Source: Cytidiella melzeri (Eukaryota; Basidiomycota; Agaricomycetes; Polyporales; Irpicaceae). Taken from it: 64,000 nt of DNA. Position 1 is the stretch's first letter; the number at the start of each line of letters is the position of its first letter. Both the position numbers and the translations under genes were made by a program. The notes under the pieces are model-generated. The model saw nothing but the letters and a program-made list of their open reading frames with translations, was not told where the DNA came from and made no database searches. Shown here in pieces: positions 49,662 through 62,031 of this stretch. Where the stretch lies: assembly GCA_022592445.1 (NCBI GenBank), contig JABYQR010000020.1, forward strand, positions 124,001-188,000, written 5' to 3'.

Positions 49662-50786
49662 ATGTCCGCGTGTCCGGTCTCTCAAAACATGTCTGTTACG
49701 GACAAGACATGTCCGTTCTCCGGCCAGCGCTCCAGTTCACGGACACCCACACCCGACTCGTTGACAGCTGCAGCTCGCCCCGACTCTTCGTCAGCCGCAA
49801 CGTCTTCAGAACCTGACTACATGGAGACAGAGACTCCGCAGCAAACGTGTCCGGTCATTTTCACCCAAGAGGTTGACCCTCTACTCCTCAAAACCTCTCT
49901 GGAGGACCGTGTCGCGTACCTCACAGATTTCTTGGGCTTCACGTCTTACGACGCGGAAGTAATCAACAAAGTCGCACCCAGTGTCAACGATCTCATCCCC
50001 GGGCTCGTCGACGATCTCTACGCAAAGCTGTTCGAGTTTGACATAACGAAAAAGGTCTTCATGGCCCGAAATCAGGTGCATCTTTTTTACTCTTAGGTGG
50101 GACTATTAGATCACCCCGTACTGAGGCGGAAAATCCGGTGTTAGGGCTTCGAGGGACCGCTACCAACAAAACTTGAAGATTTGAAGCTGGATAGCCCTCA
50201 AATCACCTTCCGAAAAGTGTGTGCAGCAATTTTTTTTCTTCTTCCATTGCTATGGCTGACGTCGCTTGTAGGTCTTCATGAAGGTGTGGGCGCGGCGAGT
50301 GTTGACTGCAGATTACTCGAATGGAAAGACATGGGCCTACATGGACAAGGTCGGCATCATGCATACCGGCGTGTCCTCCTTCAAGTCAGTTCCCGACGTT
50401 TTGTCCATGTGCCGCGAGTCAAACTAAATTTAGCTGCTAGGCATCTAAAGACTATGGGAATCAAACCGCTGAACGTACCCTGTATGCTGCACCATTGCCG
50501 CATGACTTCATACTTCTGACTGACAGTGGCCGTGACTTCCCAGATCGCGACTGTGCATTGTCCTTGGGGTGGGTGCAGACGCTCCTCGGAAGAGCAATTC
50601 TCTCGCTCCCCGAGGATAAAGCGGACATGCCCTTGAAGATGGATGCAATTGCTGCTGTCAATAAGGTTTGTCGACGTAACAGGCTTCGCTTCTTCTTCTC
50701 CAAAGCATTCTAACGGACATCACGGTGTTTAGGTTATTTGGATCCAGAACGACCTCTTCTCTCGCCACTACATTGATGATGAGTAG
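49662..50786 (+). CDS. Protoglobin (globin-coupled-sensor globin domain)
   Basis: Haem-binding single-domain protoglobin, possibly sensing or binding O2, CO or NO. Chosen start is MSACPVSQNMSV; ATG 49581 in frame would add 27 residues. The N-terminal 65 residues are disordered and hold three Cys-Pro dipeptides (SACPVS at 49671, KTCPFSG at 49710, QTCPVI at 49848), possible haem-regulatory motifs. The globin starts VDPLLLKTSLEDRVAYLTDFLGFTSYDAEVINKVAPSVNDLIPGLVDDLYAKLFEFDITKKVFMARNQ, then GFEGPLPTKLEDLKLDSPQITFRK, VFMKVWARRVLTADYSNGKTWAYMDKVGIMHTGVSSF (likely proximal His in IMHTG), KHLKTMGIKPLNVPYRDCALSLGWVQTLL, and VIWIQNDLFSRHYIDDE. The splice at 50401-50439 region is fixed by the FKHLK join. 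About 255 residues. Confidence 0.85.
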
Positions 50787-52061
50787 AGAGATACGGATAC
50801 GGCATGGAAGTATATATATTCAGCTAATGGTATCACTTGTATAACTGACCGACGAGATATCATACATTGCATTGTAATATCAGACATCAGCAACTCTAAT
50901 GATTCACGGGTGGTTACATGACGTTGGCGGTGTGCAACCTTGCTGAACAACATTCAAGGGGTCGATTACTGTGGGTTGCTGCTCATTAGGCGCCTGACCG
51001 GCAATGAGTAGCCGGTAGTAGCCGACTTTGCTCTTTTCTTTCGTACAGCCATGGGCGAAAACTCGACCTACGAGTCGGCAGCTCGTTCTCTCCTGCCGCG
51101 ACGAATGGAAAAACTGCGGCACCTGCTGTTGAAAATGCAATGCAGAGTCTCAAACGCGACGGCAACGGTTCCCAGTCGTGGCCCCGTGCGTCAATGATAT
51201 TCGCGACGTTGGAACAGTCTCCACACCGCTGTCGAACAAGTCGGTCGTGAGTTCATGATGAGCTGAGGTACGCTCGTTGTTTCTCAGCCTTTCAAGCTAA
51301 TTTTGTGCTATGACGCGACGGGTCGGCTCGTACAATCAAGCACACCGTGGATTTTGGCCAGGAGAATAATATTTGTGGCTGAGGTCATCGACACATTGCG
51401 AGAAGCTTGCTTGTCGAAGCACACATCCGCAGAAGCCGTGATCTGCCGTCGTCAAGTGGAAAGCAGGCACGTTGTGTACTTGGCAGAATCTGCCTACTCG
51501 ACTTCCAAATGAAAAAAAAAAAATCGTGGGTCGGGCTATGCAAAGGAAGGAGCCGACAGCGAGCTGAACAATTTCGTCATGGATTGACTCGAAAAATTTG
51601 TGCAGGTACGGAGGCGATGTCAGTCTCGCACTAGCAGAGCTCTCTACCACTGCAGCATCGGCATCGACCAAGTCCGTGCCAGGGACGGCGCCTGTTTGGC
51701 ACGATGGTCGGGCGCCAAGGACAGGATTAGAGGTTGATGGCCATCCGAGCCAAAGTGACGTTCCACCTCATGGCAGCTTCTCGCGTGCCATCCACGTGAG
51801 CTTTACCTCCAACCCAATTTTGGCTGTGTGGTCCATCACCGCCACAGTACGCTGCTTCTGCCAACGTGCAGGAGAGGACGGCTCGGCTCTGTGCACAATC
51901 CGTTCGACGGTGACTCTCTACTTCTCGGACCATTATTCTGACCGCCCGCTCTCTTGTCAGTACATAACCTCGGAGCTCTTTCAAGCGGAAATGGCATCCT
52001 ACTACGGTTTCTACGGATTTCTCTCGACGCGACGCGGACGCGAACGGCAAATATTATTCTC
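50787..52061. other. Gene-poor stretch, nothing identified
   Basis: About 1.3 kb. An A12 run lies at 51512-51523. A 200-codon + frame (51598-52200) overlaps the start of the next gene out of frame and shows no domain; rejected as a gene. Confidence 0.4.
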
Positions 52062-52834
52062 ATGGCCACCTGGAGGAACATTAACGCCATTATTGAGGGC
52101 AGGTTGTTCCTGGGAACGTGAGTCCTCTCGTCCCTGTGTTTCCTGTTTGACTGCTGACGTATATCTGTTCAACGCGTTTCCTGCTCCGTTAACCGCGTGA
52201 CAGGATCGAAGCTGCGAAATCGCCGCGCATTCTCTCAGAGCGCCGGATCACCCACATAGTGTCTGTCGGACGTGAGCCTATACCTGCCGATAATCCCGCA
52301 TCTGGTATTCGACAGCTCCGGATCCCTGTCGAGGACGTGGACTATGATGACCTCTTGATTCACTTGCCAAGTGCGGTCAGGTTCATACACGAGGCCATGT
52401 CGACGAACGGGGTCTGCCTGATACATTGTGTTCAGGGTTTGTCACGTAGTGCTGCAGTGGCGGCTGCATACCGTAAGTGCCAACCCGTGGAGGATGGATC
52501 CGAGTTCGCTGACTTTTGATTTTCAATCTCAGTGATGTGGTCCCAGCGGATGAGTGCAACACAGGCCATAGAAGCTGTCAGACGAGGTACGTACTATAGT
52601 AGCCGAGGGAAGGGCATCGCTGACAATCACTCAGCACGAGAACAGGTCTGGATCATTCCTGGCTTCCAGGTCAGCGTCAGATTCATTTTCATCGAGATAT
52701 AAGGGGCTGACGTTTACCTTGCTGTATTGCAGGAGCAGCTTGTATTGTTTGAGCTCTGCCAGTATGCGCCCACCCCGAATGAGGGCATATACAAGAAGTG
52801 GAGGCAAAAGATTTCCCGACATGTTTGCAACTGA
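52062..52834 (+). CDS. Atypical dual-specificity protein phosphatase
   Basis: A small Cys-based phosphatase acting on Ser/Thr/Tyr-phosphorylated proteins or other phosphorylated substrates. Exons join as MATWRNINAIIEGRLFLGT / IEAAKSPRILSERRITHIVSVGREPIPADN...LRIPVEDVDYDDLLIHLPSAVRFIHEAMSTNGVCLIHCVQGLSRSAAVAAAY / LMWSQRMSATQAIEAVRR / AREQVWIIPGFQ / EQLVLFELCQYAPTPNEGIYKKWRQKISRHVCN. The P-loop HCVQGLSRS contains the nucleophile Cys (codon 52427-52429) and Arg. The general-acid Asp is likely in VEDVDYDD. The layout (INAIIEGRLFLG, AREQVWIIPGFxEQL) resembles the DUSP12/Yvh1 catalytic domain, but the Yvh1 zinc-binding tail is missing. About 190 residues, all joins in frame. Confidence 0.88.
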
Positions 52835-53449
52835 CTCGCGCCCTGCGGGCTGCAGAAGTGACTTGTTTTGGCTGGCTGGTAGAGGGTTGGTGAAATTATG
52901 AGTTTGTTGTACTGCCCGGTGCATAGATCTTGTTTCTTTCTGCCATGTTTTGGCTTGAATTGTAGCTGTCGTGTAATCTCTCCACTCACTTTCTGTACTC
53001 TTAGTCACTGTAGATCTTGTCGTAATTCTTGAATGTCCAGCTTATTTGAGGTTATTTCACATATTTGTTCTTTTGCGTGTACCTCTCGCATTGCTTGGGT
53101 GTAACAATCATGTTGACGTCGGTCCAGCTCGTATATGCTGCCAACTCTCTGTTTTCACGAGTTGCCGGGCTGACAGAATTCGAAGTTGTTGGATTGCAGG
53201 CAGCGCCTATCGTGCGAGCCAATCTCTTTCTCGATCACTCTCCACTGCCATGACGTTGGCGGCGAGAAGCTGAGAACACGCTATAATCACATTCCTGTCG
53301 CATTGCTGACCATACACTAACCATTGTCATCCGCACAGTCACCCAACTCGCATGTTGTAACATTTCTACGCTACACACCGCTCTTTCTTCCCTTATATTT
53401 AACCTACATTCTATCCACCTTCAAGTTTACGCTCGCACACTCGCAGAAC
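52835..53449. other. Intergenic, hydrolase 5' flank
   Basis: About 615 bp. CTTATATTTA at 53391-53400 lies 50 bp before the next start codon and may be a TATA element. No gene seen. Confidence 0.4.
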
Positions 53450-56400
53450 ATGACCGTTAGCACAACATCGGCGGCTGTGCACATCACCCCTGGTAAGCCA
53501 CACCGTGTTTGTCAGAGATATGTAACAGCCTTGTCGTTGAAATCGCGGCATTGCAGTTGTTTTTAAGACTTTCTATAAACATGTCAAGACGAAAGGCCGC
53601 AAATATAAAGAAGGAGACCATGAAGCTGTGGCCACGGACGATGTGTTCTTTGACGAGTACGTTCTCGCCGATTCTTCGTATTTGAAGCATATGAGTGACT
53701 GATAATTCCCTATTTGACTTTGCAGGGCTTTCCATATCGTCAAGGCATTCATAGAGCTTGGAACAAACAACACTGTCGAGTCTCTTCAGGCATTGTAAGT
53801 GGGACTCCGTGTCAACCACCCATGTCATTGACGCACGGCCGCTGCCACCCTATAGCACGAACACGCATGTACCTGCACCATACTGGGCTGCAGTCTCTCC
53901 CGTTCTCATTCCATTGTCATCATGCAACAAAGCCGCAGACGTGCTCGTAGAGTGGTTCGGCCCGGAGGACCTCAAGTGCGTTGTTGGCGGTGAAAAGTGG
54001 TGGCAAGTGAGGGGGTTGGATGGGATCGACGCGGAATGGGTCACGGAGAAGGAGTATTTGAAGGAGGACGCGAGTGTAGACAAAAAGCTCAGTTCGACAG
54101 ACGCGAATATCGTGAAGATGGATCACCTGGAAACAGTCATGGTAAGCGGATAGTGTTGTTGGGTTCCAGGAGAGAATCGTTCACTCAATTTGGGATGTCT
54201 AGCTTTATGTGCATGGAGGTTCGTCGTTTCATTTGTATACAGAGCCAAGTCACTCACGATAAAGTCTTGAACTAGGTGCTTACTTCTGGGGCTCTATCAG
54301 TAAGTGCTTTCCTTTCTATCCGTGTTGAAACAGTGTTCAAGGTGCTTCCATCAGACACGCATCGATACCAAATCATACGCTTTGGTACGTATATCTCTCT
54401 ATGCCGTATATCAGTTGTGGCTGACCAACGTATAGCGAGAAAAATCAAAGGCAGAGCGTTTGCTGTAAACTACCGGTTAGGCCACTAGCTCTATGCGTTC
54501 ATTTCCATTGTCCTCAAGCTCCTGAAACTTACAGTAAAGCTCCCCAATACCCCTGGCCGTGTCCCCTGCAGGATGTGCTAGCCGCATGTCAGTTCAGTTG
54601 CTTATCTGAATCGACTGTGATATTGACGCCTTTCCTTCTCAAAGACATGTATCTGATAGATCCTCCCGCCGATGCGCTGCACTCTGCTGTCTCACCCTCC
54701 AAAGTTGTCTTCGCTGGTGACTCCGCAGGCGCAGGTCTTTGCCTGACCGCTCTCACTGTTCTCAGAGACATGGGCATTGAGCTACCGGCTGGTGCGGTCC
54801 TCATCAGTCCGTGGGTAGATATGACCCATAGCTTTCCAAGTGTCATGAAGAACACTCCATCAGTAAACCTTCCCTTCCTTCGGTTATTAGAATGGCCTGA
54901 ATTGACGATACGAATTTAGGACATCATTCCACCCCACGGCTTCATCCACAAACCCTCTCCGATCTGGCCTGTACACCCTCTTCCGCAGCAAGGTCGTGCA
55001 CGGGTTGCGCCTACTTCAACAAACCCACCCCCTGAGCCTGGACATGCCGATACGTTGTACCCGAGCTCGGGAAGGCTGAAGGAACAGGTAGGCCAGCGTC
55101 TGGCAAAGAGTGTTGAAGAAGGGCAGGCGATCAGTTCAGCCAAGATCATAGGCACTGACGAGCTGAAGGATGAGTCTGTGAAGAAGCAAGACGAGATGCT
55201 TCAGGATGCTGAAGAGTACAAAGATTCTGAGAAACCTGGGGACCAGAAAACGCGGCCCTCTAGGTCTGGGGCATCTGGGTCTGGCTCACCCCAAGACCCC
55301 TTATCAACCAATGATCCTAACTATGCAGCAGCGCTTGCGTTCTGGGAGCCCAAACCTCCAAAGGTGCTTATGGAGGATCCTGATGCTCAGCCTTTGGAGC
55401 TGCGTGGGCAAATTCAGCTCTACGCGACAAATGAGTAAGGCAGCTAAAATTCCTCATTATTGAATACCGCGCTGATTCTGTTTAGGCAACTCACGCATCC
55501 GTTGGTATCCCCCGTCCTACAGGGCTCGTTGGGAAACCTGTGCCCGTTGTATATTATTGCAGGGGATGGCGAGGTTCTCCGCGACGAAATCATCTACATG
55601 GCTCACAAGGCGGCGAACCCTAGTGCGTATCCAACTAGACAAGGTATCATTCGCGAAGCCCGCAGACAGAAAGAAAACGCGGAGAAGTTCACGACGCCGA
55701 CCAAGGTAGTTGCAAATGCTGCTGAGCCATGACTTCGTTGATCGAGATCGACTTTTAGGTCCATTTGCAGGTCTACGATGGGATGTGTCATGTTCTGACA
55801 GTATTCACGTTCACTCCAGCTGTTAGTCACTCTGAAGTCTACTCCCGTTTTGATGATTCCTTATTTTGAGTTCTCTGCAGGCAAAGTACGCGTATCGATC
55901 TATCGCCGAGTTTGTCAAGCATGTCACCTCCCATTCAGCTGAACATTTGGAACGCAATCCTTTTCCCGAGTTGCACATTCCGCCTGCTGAGATTGATGAT
56001 CCAACTCCCGACGAGGAGAAACCAGAGCGCAATAACCCACTTGCTGCTATGTTCCTGCAATCAGAACCTAAAAATGGCACGCCATCTCCTAGTACGAGTC
56101 GTCGTTCTGATGTGGCTCTGTACAGGCAAAATGAGGAGGTCGCCAAGGAGGAGGCTCGGGAAGGCGACACGGAGACGAAGGACGACGTGAGCAACAACAA
56201 GCCGGTACCCAACTTGAAGGAAACCGCAAAGGATGTCCAAAGTGATTCGTCGAAGGAGACGCTCACGCCTGGGAGTGGATCAGTGCAGGTAAAGAGACGT
56301 TTGATTGTCATTCCTCGTACCTCCCCACTAAGGTTCGCCTTGCGTAGTCTGGCCAGAAAGACGTTCCTGGTGTTTTCATGCTCCACGAACGCGTCAATAT

Positions 56401-57248
56401 ATCTGGTGAAGTACGACCTATGGAGCCCAAGGAAGAGATCGAGGCTCTCAAAATTCCTCCGCAAGAGATTGGTGTCATCAAGGAAGGCCCTGTGAAGCGG
56501 TGGCTTACAGGTCAGGACCTTTGGGACGAGAAGTTCAAGCGCCAGGCGCACAAAGTGGTGCGCAAGCGGGAGAGCTATAACAAGAAAGTTGAGGAGCTGG
56601 TTAAACGAGCGAGGGAGAATGGACTAGTTTTGCATGGCGATTCGAGCCGCTCGTCGATGCACAGGACAGCCTCGGCTCTCTCGTTCTCCTCGCAGGGGGA
56701 GATTATGGCATCGAGACGGTGGGGTACGTAGGCTCTTTATTTTCTGCACGCTCGCGCTCACGTCGTTGAACTCAGGCCCGCTTGATATCGACGACGAGCA
56801 ACCACCACCAAGCTCTATCGTAGGACGACGCGATAACGTGAGAGTTCGCAATCCTGTTGATTTGTGCCTGGCTAACATCATCTTCAGCGCGAGTCGCTTG
56901 CCATGATCAGGAAAGCGATCTACTACAGCGCTCCGGTCACGCACAAGACTGTTCCAAAGCGTCACGCCAGGGATGTTTTCCGAGCTGCGTTTGATCCCGA
57001 GGACAACTTGGCCAAGGCACCGCACCAATCAGTATCTGAGGAGCAGACATCTGCGAATATCCTTCCCGTGCATGGGCTGCAAATGTGGCAAGGGATCATC
57101 AAGTGAGAGTCAATTTTGTCACGTTTACGGCTGTCGTTGTTGATTTTGTATGAGCAGTTTCTTCGTACGTAAGAGTACTGCGAAAGCGGCGCGTGGCAAA
57201 AAGCAGGTCGTCGCAGGTGTGCGTGCTTTCAGCGAGGCCTCCGATTGA
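53450..57248 (+). CDS. Large alpha/beta hydrolase (hormone-sensitive lipase type) with long insertions
   Basis: An esterase/lipase of the HSL (GDXG, fold-3) group with unusual extra regions. Start MTVSTTSAAVHITPVVFKTFYKHVKTRGR-type N-terminus, helical. The oxyanion motif is LYVHGGAYFWGSI near 54200-54300, the nucleophile is in VVFAGDSAGAGLCLTAL (54705-54745), and later ISPWVDMTHSFPS. Then comes an insert of roughly 170 residues, Pro-rich and charged (54920-55400), before the remaining catalytic parts: YIIAGDGEVLRDEIIYMAHKA (Asp) and VYDGMCHVLTVF (His). A tail of about 400 residues follows the catalytic core, mostly acidic/Ser-rich (55960-56290) then helical and basic (RWLTGQDLWDEKFKRQAHKVVRKRESYNKKVEELVKRA). 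It ends GKKQVVAGVRAFSEASD. Roughly 1,000 residues in over ten exons. Substrate unknown. Confidence 0.85.
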
Positions 57249-57643
57249 GACGCTTCATTTCGATTTATTGCAAGGAATTTCAGGCATTTATCTGCGAGCT
57301 TAACTACATGCATAACATGGCTACGCTACCTATCTCTCAGGCATTTCATTCTCAATTGTAGAATACGCATGCACGGTGCATATAGATTGTGCAAGGATCG
57401 GTTCGTGTCGGACTTGGCGGTATTATGAACCGCGAGAATGACCGTGGGAAATGCTTTGGTAAGCTGGAACGTGTTTGCCTTTCTTTAACCCTTGGCCCTC
57501 CAGCGTGTTGCGTGTCTTTGACGACCTTTTCAATCCTCAACATCCAGTCTCACCCGTGAGTGTGCCACGTCAGACGCGTCGCTCGTCGTGCTCGTTGTTC
57601 CTAACGTCTCCTTTAACTAGCTCGGTTTCGCTAGACGAATAAA
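57249..57643. other. Promoter region of first alpha-tubulin gene
   Basis: About 395 bp between genes. The last 100 bp are CT-rich (GCTCGTTGTTCCTAACGTCTCC). No gene seen. Confidence 0.4.
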
Positions 57644-59392
57644 ATGCGTGAAGTCATCTCGGTCCACGTCGGTCAGGCTGGTGTCCAGATCGGTAACGCC
57701 TGCTGTAAGTCTATCTCTTCATCGACACCGTTGAACAGGCGCAGAACCTGTTTAGAACGCGCTGCGGCGCGTTTTGAGGGGACTTATCTGCTGCAGGCTC
57801 CGTATCCTCTGTCGTGAAAAGTGCTGATTGTCGTACGATTTTCAGGGGAGCTGTACACTGTCGAGCACGGTCTCAGCGTGAGTACCGACGCGTTTCTCAT
57901 CTTCGTTTTAGCTGAAATTCATTTGCAGCCCGACGGTCGTCTCGTTGAAAACTCGCCTTCCGCACACGACGACGGTTTCAGCACTTTCTTCTCTGAGACA
58001 TCCTCTGGCAAGCACGTACCTCGTTCGCTCTACGTCGACCTTGAGCCCAACGTCATCGATGAAGTACGGTCTGGCACCTACAGGAGTCTCTTCCACCCCG
58101 AGACCCTCGTCACGGGCAAGGAGGATGCCGCGAGCAACTGTGAGCACCACGCTGCACGCGCATTGTTTAACCTCGTTTCTGATCCACCTGACTCTAGACG
58201 CTCGTGGCCACTACACGGTCGGCAAAGAGATGATCGACACTGTGATGGACAAGATTCGCCGCCTCGCAGACAATTGCAGTGGTCTTCAGGGCTTCTTCGT
58301 TTTCCACTCGTTCGGTGGTGGAACTGGCTCCGGTTTTGGTGCCCTTGTGTTGGAGCGGCTCTCCACCGACTACGGCAAGAAGTCGAAGCTCGAATTCAGC
58401 GTATACCCTGCTCCTGAGAACGCCAACTCCGTTGTCGAGCCGTACAACTCCGTACTGACGACACATACCACCCTCGAGCACTCTGACTGCTCATTCATGG
58501 TGAACAGTCTGTGCCATTCAGCAAAACTCTTTACTCAAGTTATCACTTGTAGGTTGATAACGAGGCCATTTACGACATCTGCAAGAAGAGGCTCAATATC
58601 TCATCCCCGGGTTTCACGAATTTGAACAGGCTGATCGCTCAGGTCGTCTCCTCGATTACCGCCTCTCTCCGTTTCGATGGTTCGTTGAACGTCGATCTTA
58701 ACGAGTTCCAGACCAACCTGGTTCCGTAAGTGCCTCGCTCTGACAAGTTGTCACACACGCTGAACCTGGATGTAGCTTCCCTCGTATCCACTTCCCTCTC
58801 GCCACTTTCGCACCCATCATCTCTGCTGAGAAGGCTCACCATGAGCAGAACTCCGTCGCTGACATGACCTTCTCGTGCTTCGAGACTGGAAACCAGATGG
58901 TGAAATGCGACCCCAGGGAAGGCAAATACAGTAAGTTGACACGCCTTCAATTACGATGCATATTGCTCACTGAGCTGTTCAGTGGCCTGCGCGCTTCTTT
59001 ACCGTGGTGATGTTGTCCCCAAAGACGTCAACGCTGCTGTCGCAATCATCAAGACCAAGCGCACAATTCAGTTCGTCGACTGGTGCCCGACTGGCTTCAA
59101 GCTCGGTATCTGCAATGAGCCACCTGCTCACATCCCCGGGGGAGACTTGGCGAAAGTATCTCGCAGCTTGTGCATGCTTTCCAACACCACCGCCATATCC
59201 ACCGCTTGGAGTCGTCTTGACCACAAGTTCGATCTCCTCTACTCGAAGCGTGCCTTTGTTCACTGGTACGTCGGCGAGGGAATGGAGGAAGGCGAATTCT
59301 CGGAGGCGCGCGAGGATCTCGCCGCCCTTGAGAAGGATTACGAGGAGGTTGGCATTGACTCTGCTGACGCTGAAGAGTCTGGCGAGTACTAG
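57644..59392 (+). CDS. Alpha-tubulin, tandem copy 1
   Basis: Alpha subunit of the microtubule heterodimer. [31 protein letters not shown] opens the N-terminal nucleotide domain. GGGTGSGFG is the tubulin GTP-binding signature, [27 protein letters not shown] includes the Glu that drives hydrolysis on beta-tubulin, and the end is [16 protein letters not shown] with terminal Tyr. About 448 residues. Introns interrupt after C20, S31, about N102, V181, the NLVP segment and GKY; the last 136 codons (58982-59392) are one exon. The H1-S2 loop reads ENSPSAHDD, with Ser at position 40, so the acetylatable Lys40 is absent. Head to tail with a second alpha-tubulin 486 bp downstream. Confidence 0.97.
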
Positions 59393-59878
59393 ACGGTCTA
59401 TTTCCTCTTCTCACGAATTCGGAATACTTCACTTGCATGGTTAGGCGGGCTCCATCGTCCCTTTTAATCCTTTCTGTTACCACTTTGTCACGAAATTATC
59501 ACGCATTGTCGATATCCTAGCTTTTTCTCGCGGGCATATTCATTGAATCATAACATTCGTTCTAGTATCTTGGCCAAAGAATGACATTGCGCTTGTGCCC
59601 CTTGAGTACATGAGTCTTGAGTGATATTCGCTGCCGAGGGATTGGGCCAGCATAGACGCGCGTCTGTCGCGCTGTCCGCATGCGATTTCTCTGTTGAGGT
59701 TTTGCGCGTTCTATCCCTTCTCCTCCTCCCTCTCACCTCGCTGTCCAGTCTTTGCAGGTCCAAAACGCTTTCGCGTACTTGATTCAGTGCACTCGAATAA
59801 CGTTCTTACGACTTGCCGCATCTCCCCTCCAGCTTCCAGCCAATCCAACCCTAGACAACACACTTCAACTCTCTCATC
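59393..59878. other. Region between tandem alpha-tubulin genes
   Basis: About 485 bp with a CT-rich block (59700-59760) before the second gene, typical of highly expressed fungal promoters. The second gene therefore probably has its own promoter. Confidence 0.5.
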
Positions 59879-61670
<1,792 letters not shown>

Positions 61671-62031
61671 GCGTGTGCCTTCTATCTTTTCTCCTGCTTG
61701 GTTTCTTGGAACAGTATCGACATACTTCAAACACACATCGCTAATCCGTAAATTCCATCAGATACACCCGTCGATAGCTATATATCCTTTGTTACTGTAG
61801 CTTTAGTCTCTGCTCCTGCTCAGTGCTATCGGTCGATTGTTCAATGTCCCGGTAGAGGTGAAAGAGTGTTTTTCCCGTGGCAAATGACATTTTTTCTCTG
61901 GTATAACCCAGTGTTGTGAAAAGTACAACACTGTTGCTATGGGGCAGCATGCAGAGAGATATATCTGACTGCGTCTCTCGAGTGTGAGATGTCATTTGTT
62001 CACATGAATCTGTTACCCCCAACAAGGCCCG
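61671..62031. other. Convergent intergenic region
   Basis: About 360 bp between the tubulin stop and the stop of the minus-strand peptidase gene; 3' UTRs only. Confidence 0.4.

Noticed and set aside
51512..51523. A12 run, considered as the tail of a retroposon
   Set aside because: No target-site duplication or coding sequence next to it.
51598..52200. 200-codon plus-strand frame
   Set aside because: Overlaps the first exon of the dual-specificity phosphatase in another frame and has no domain.
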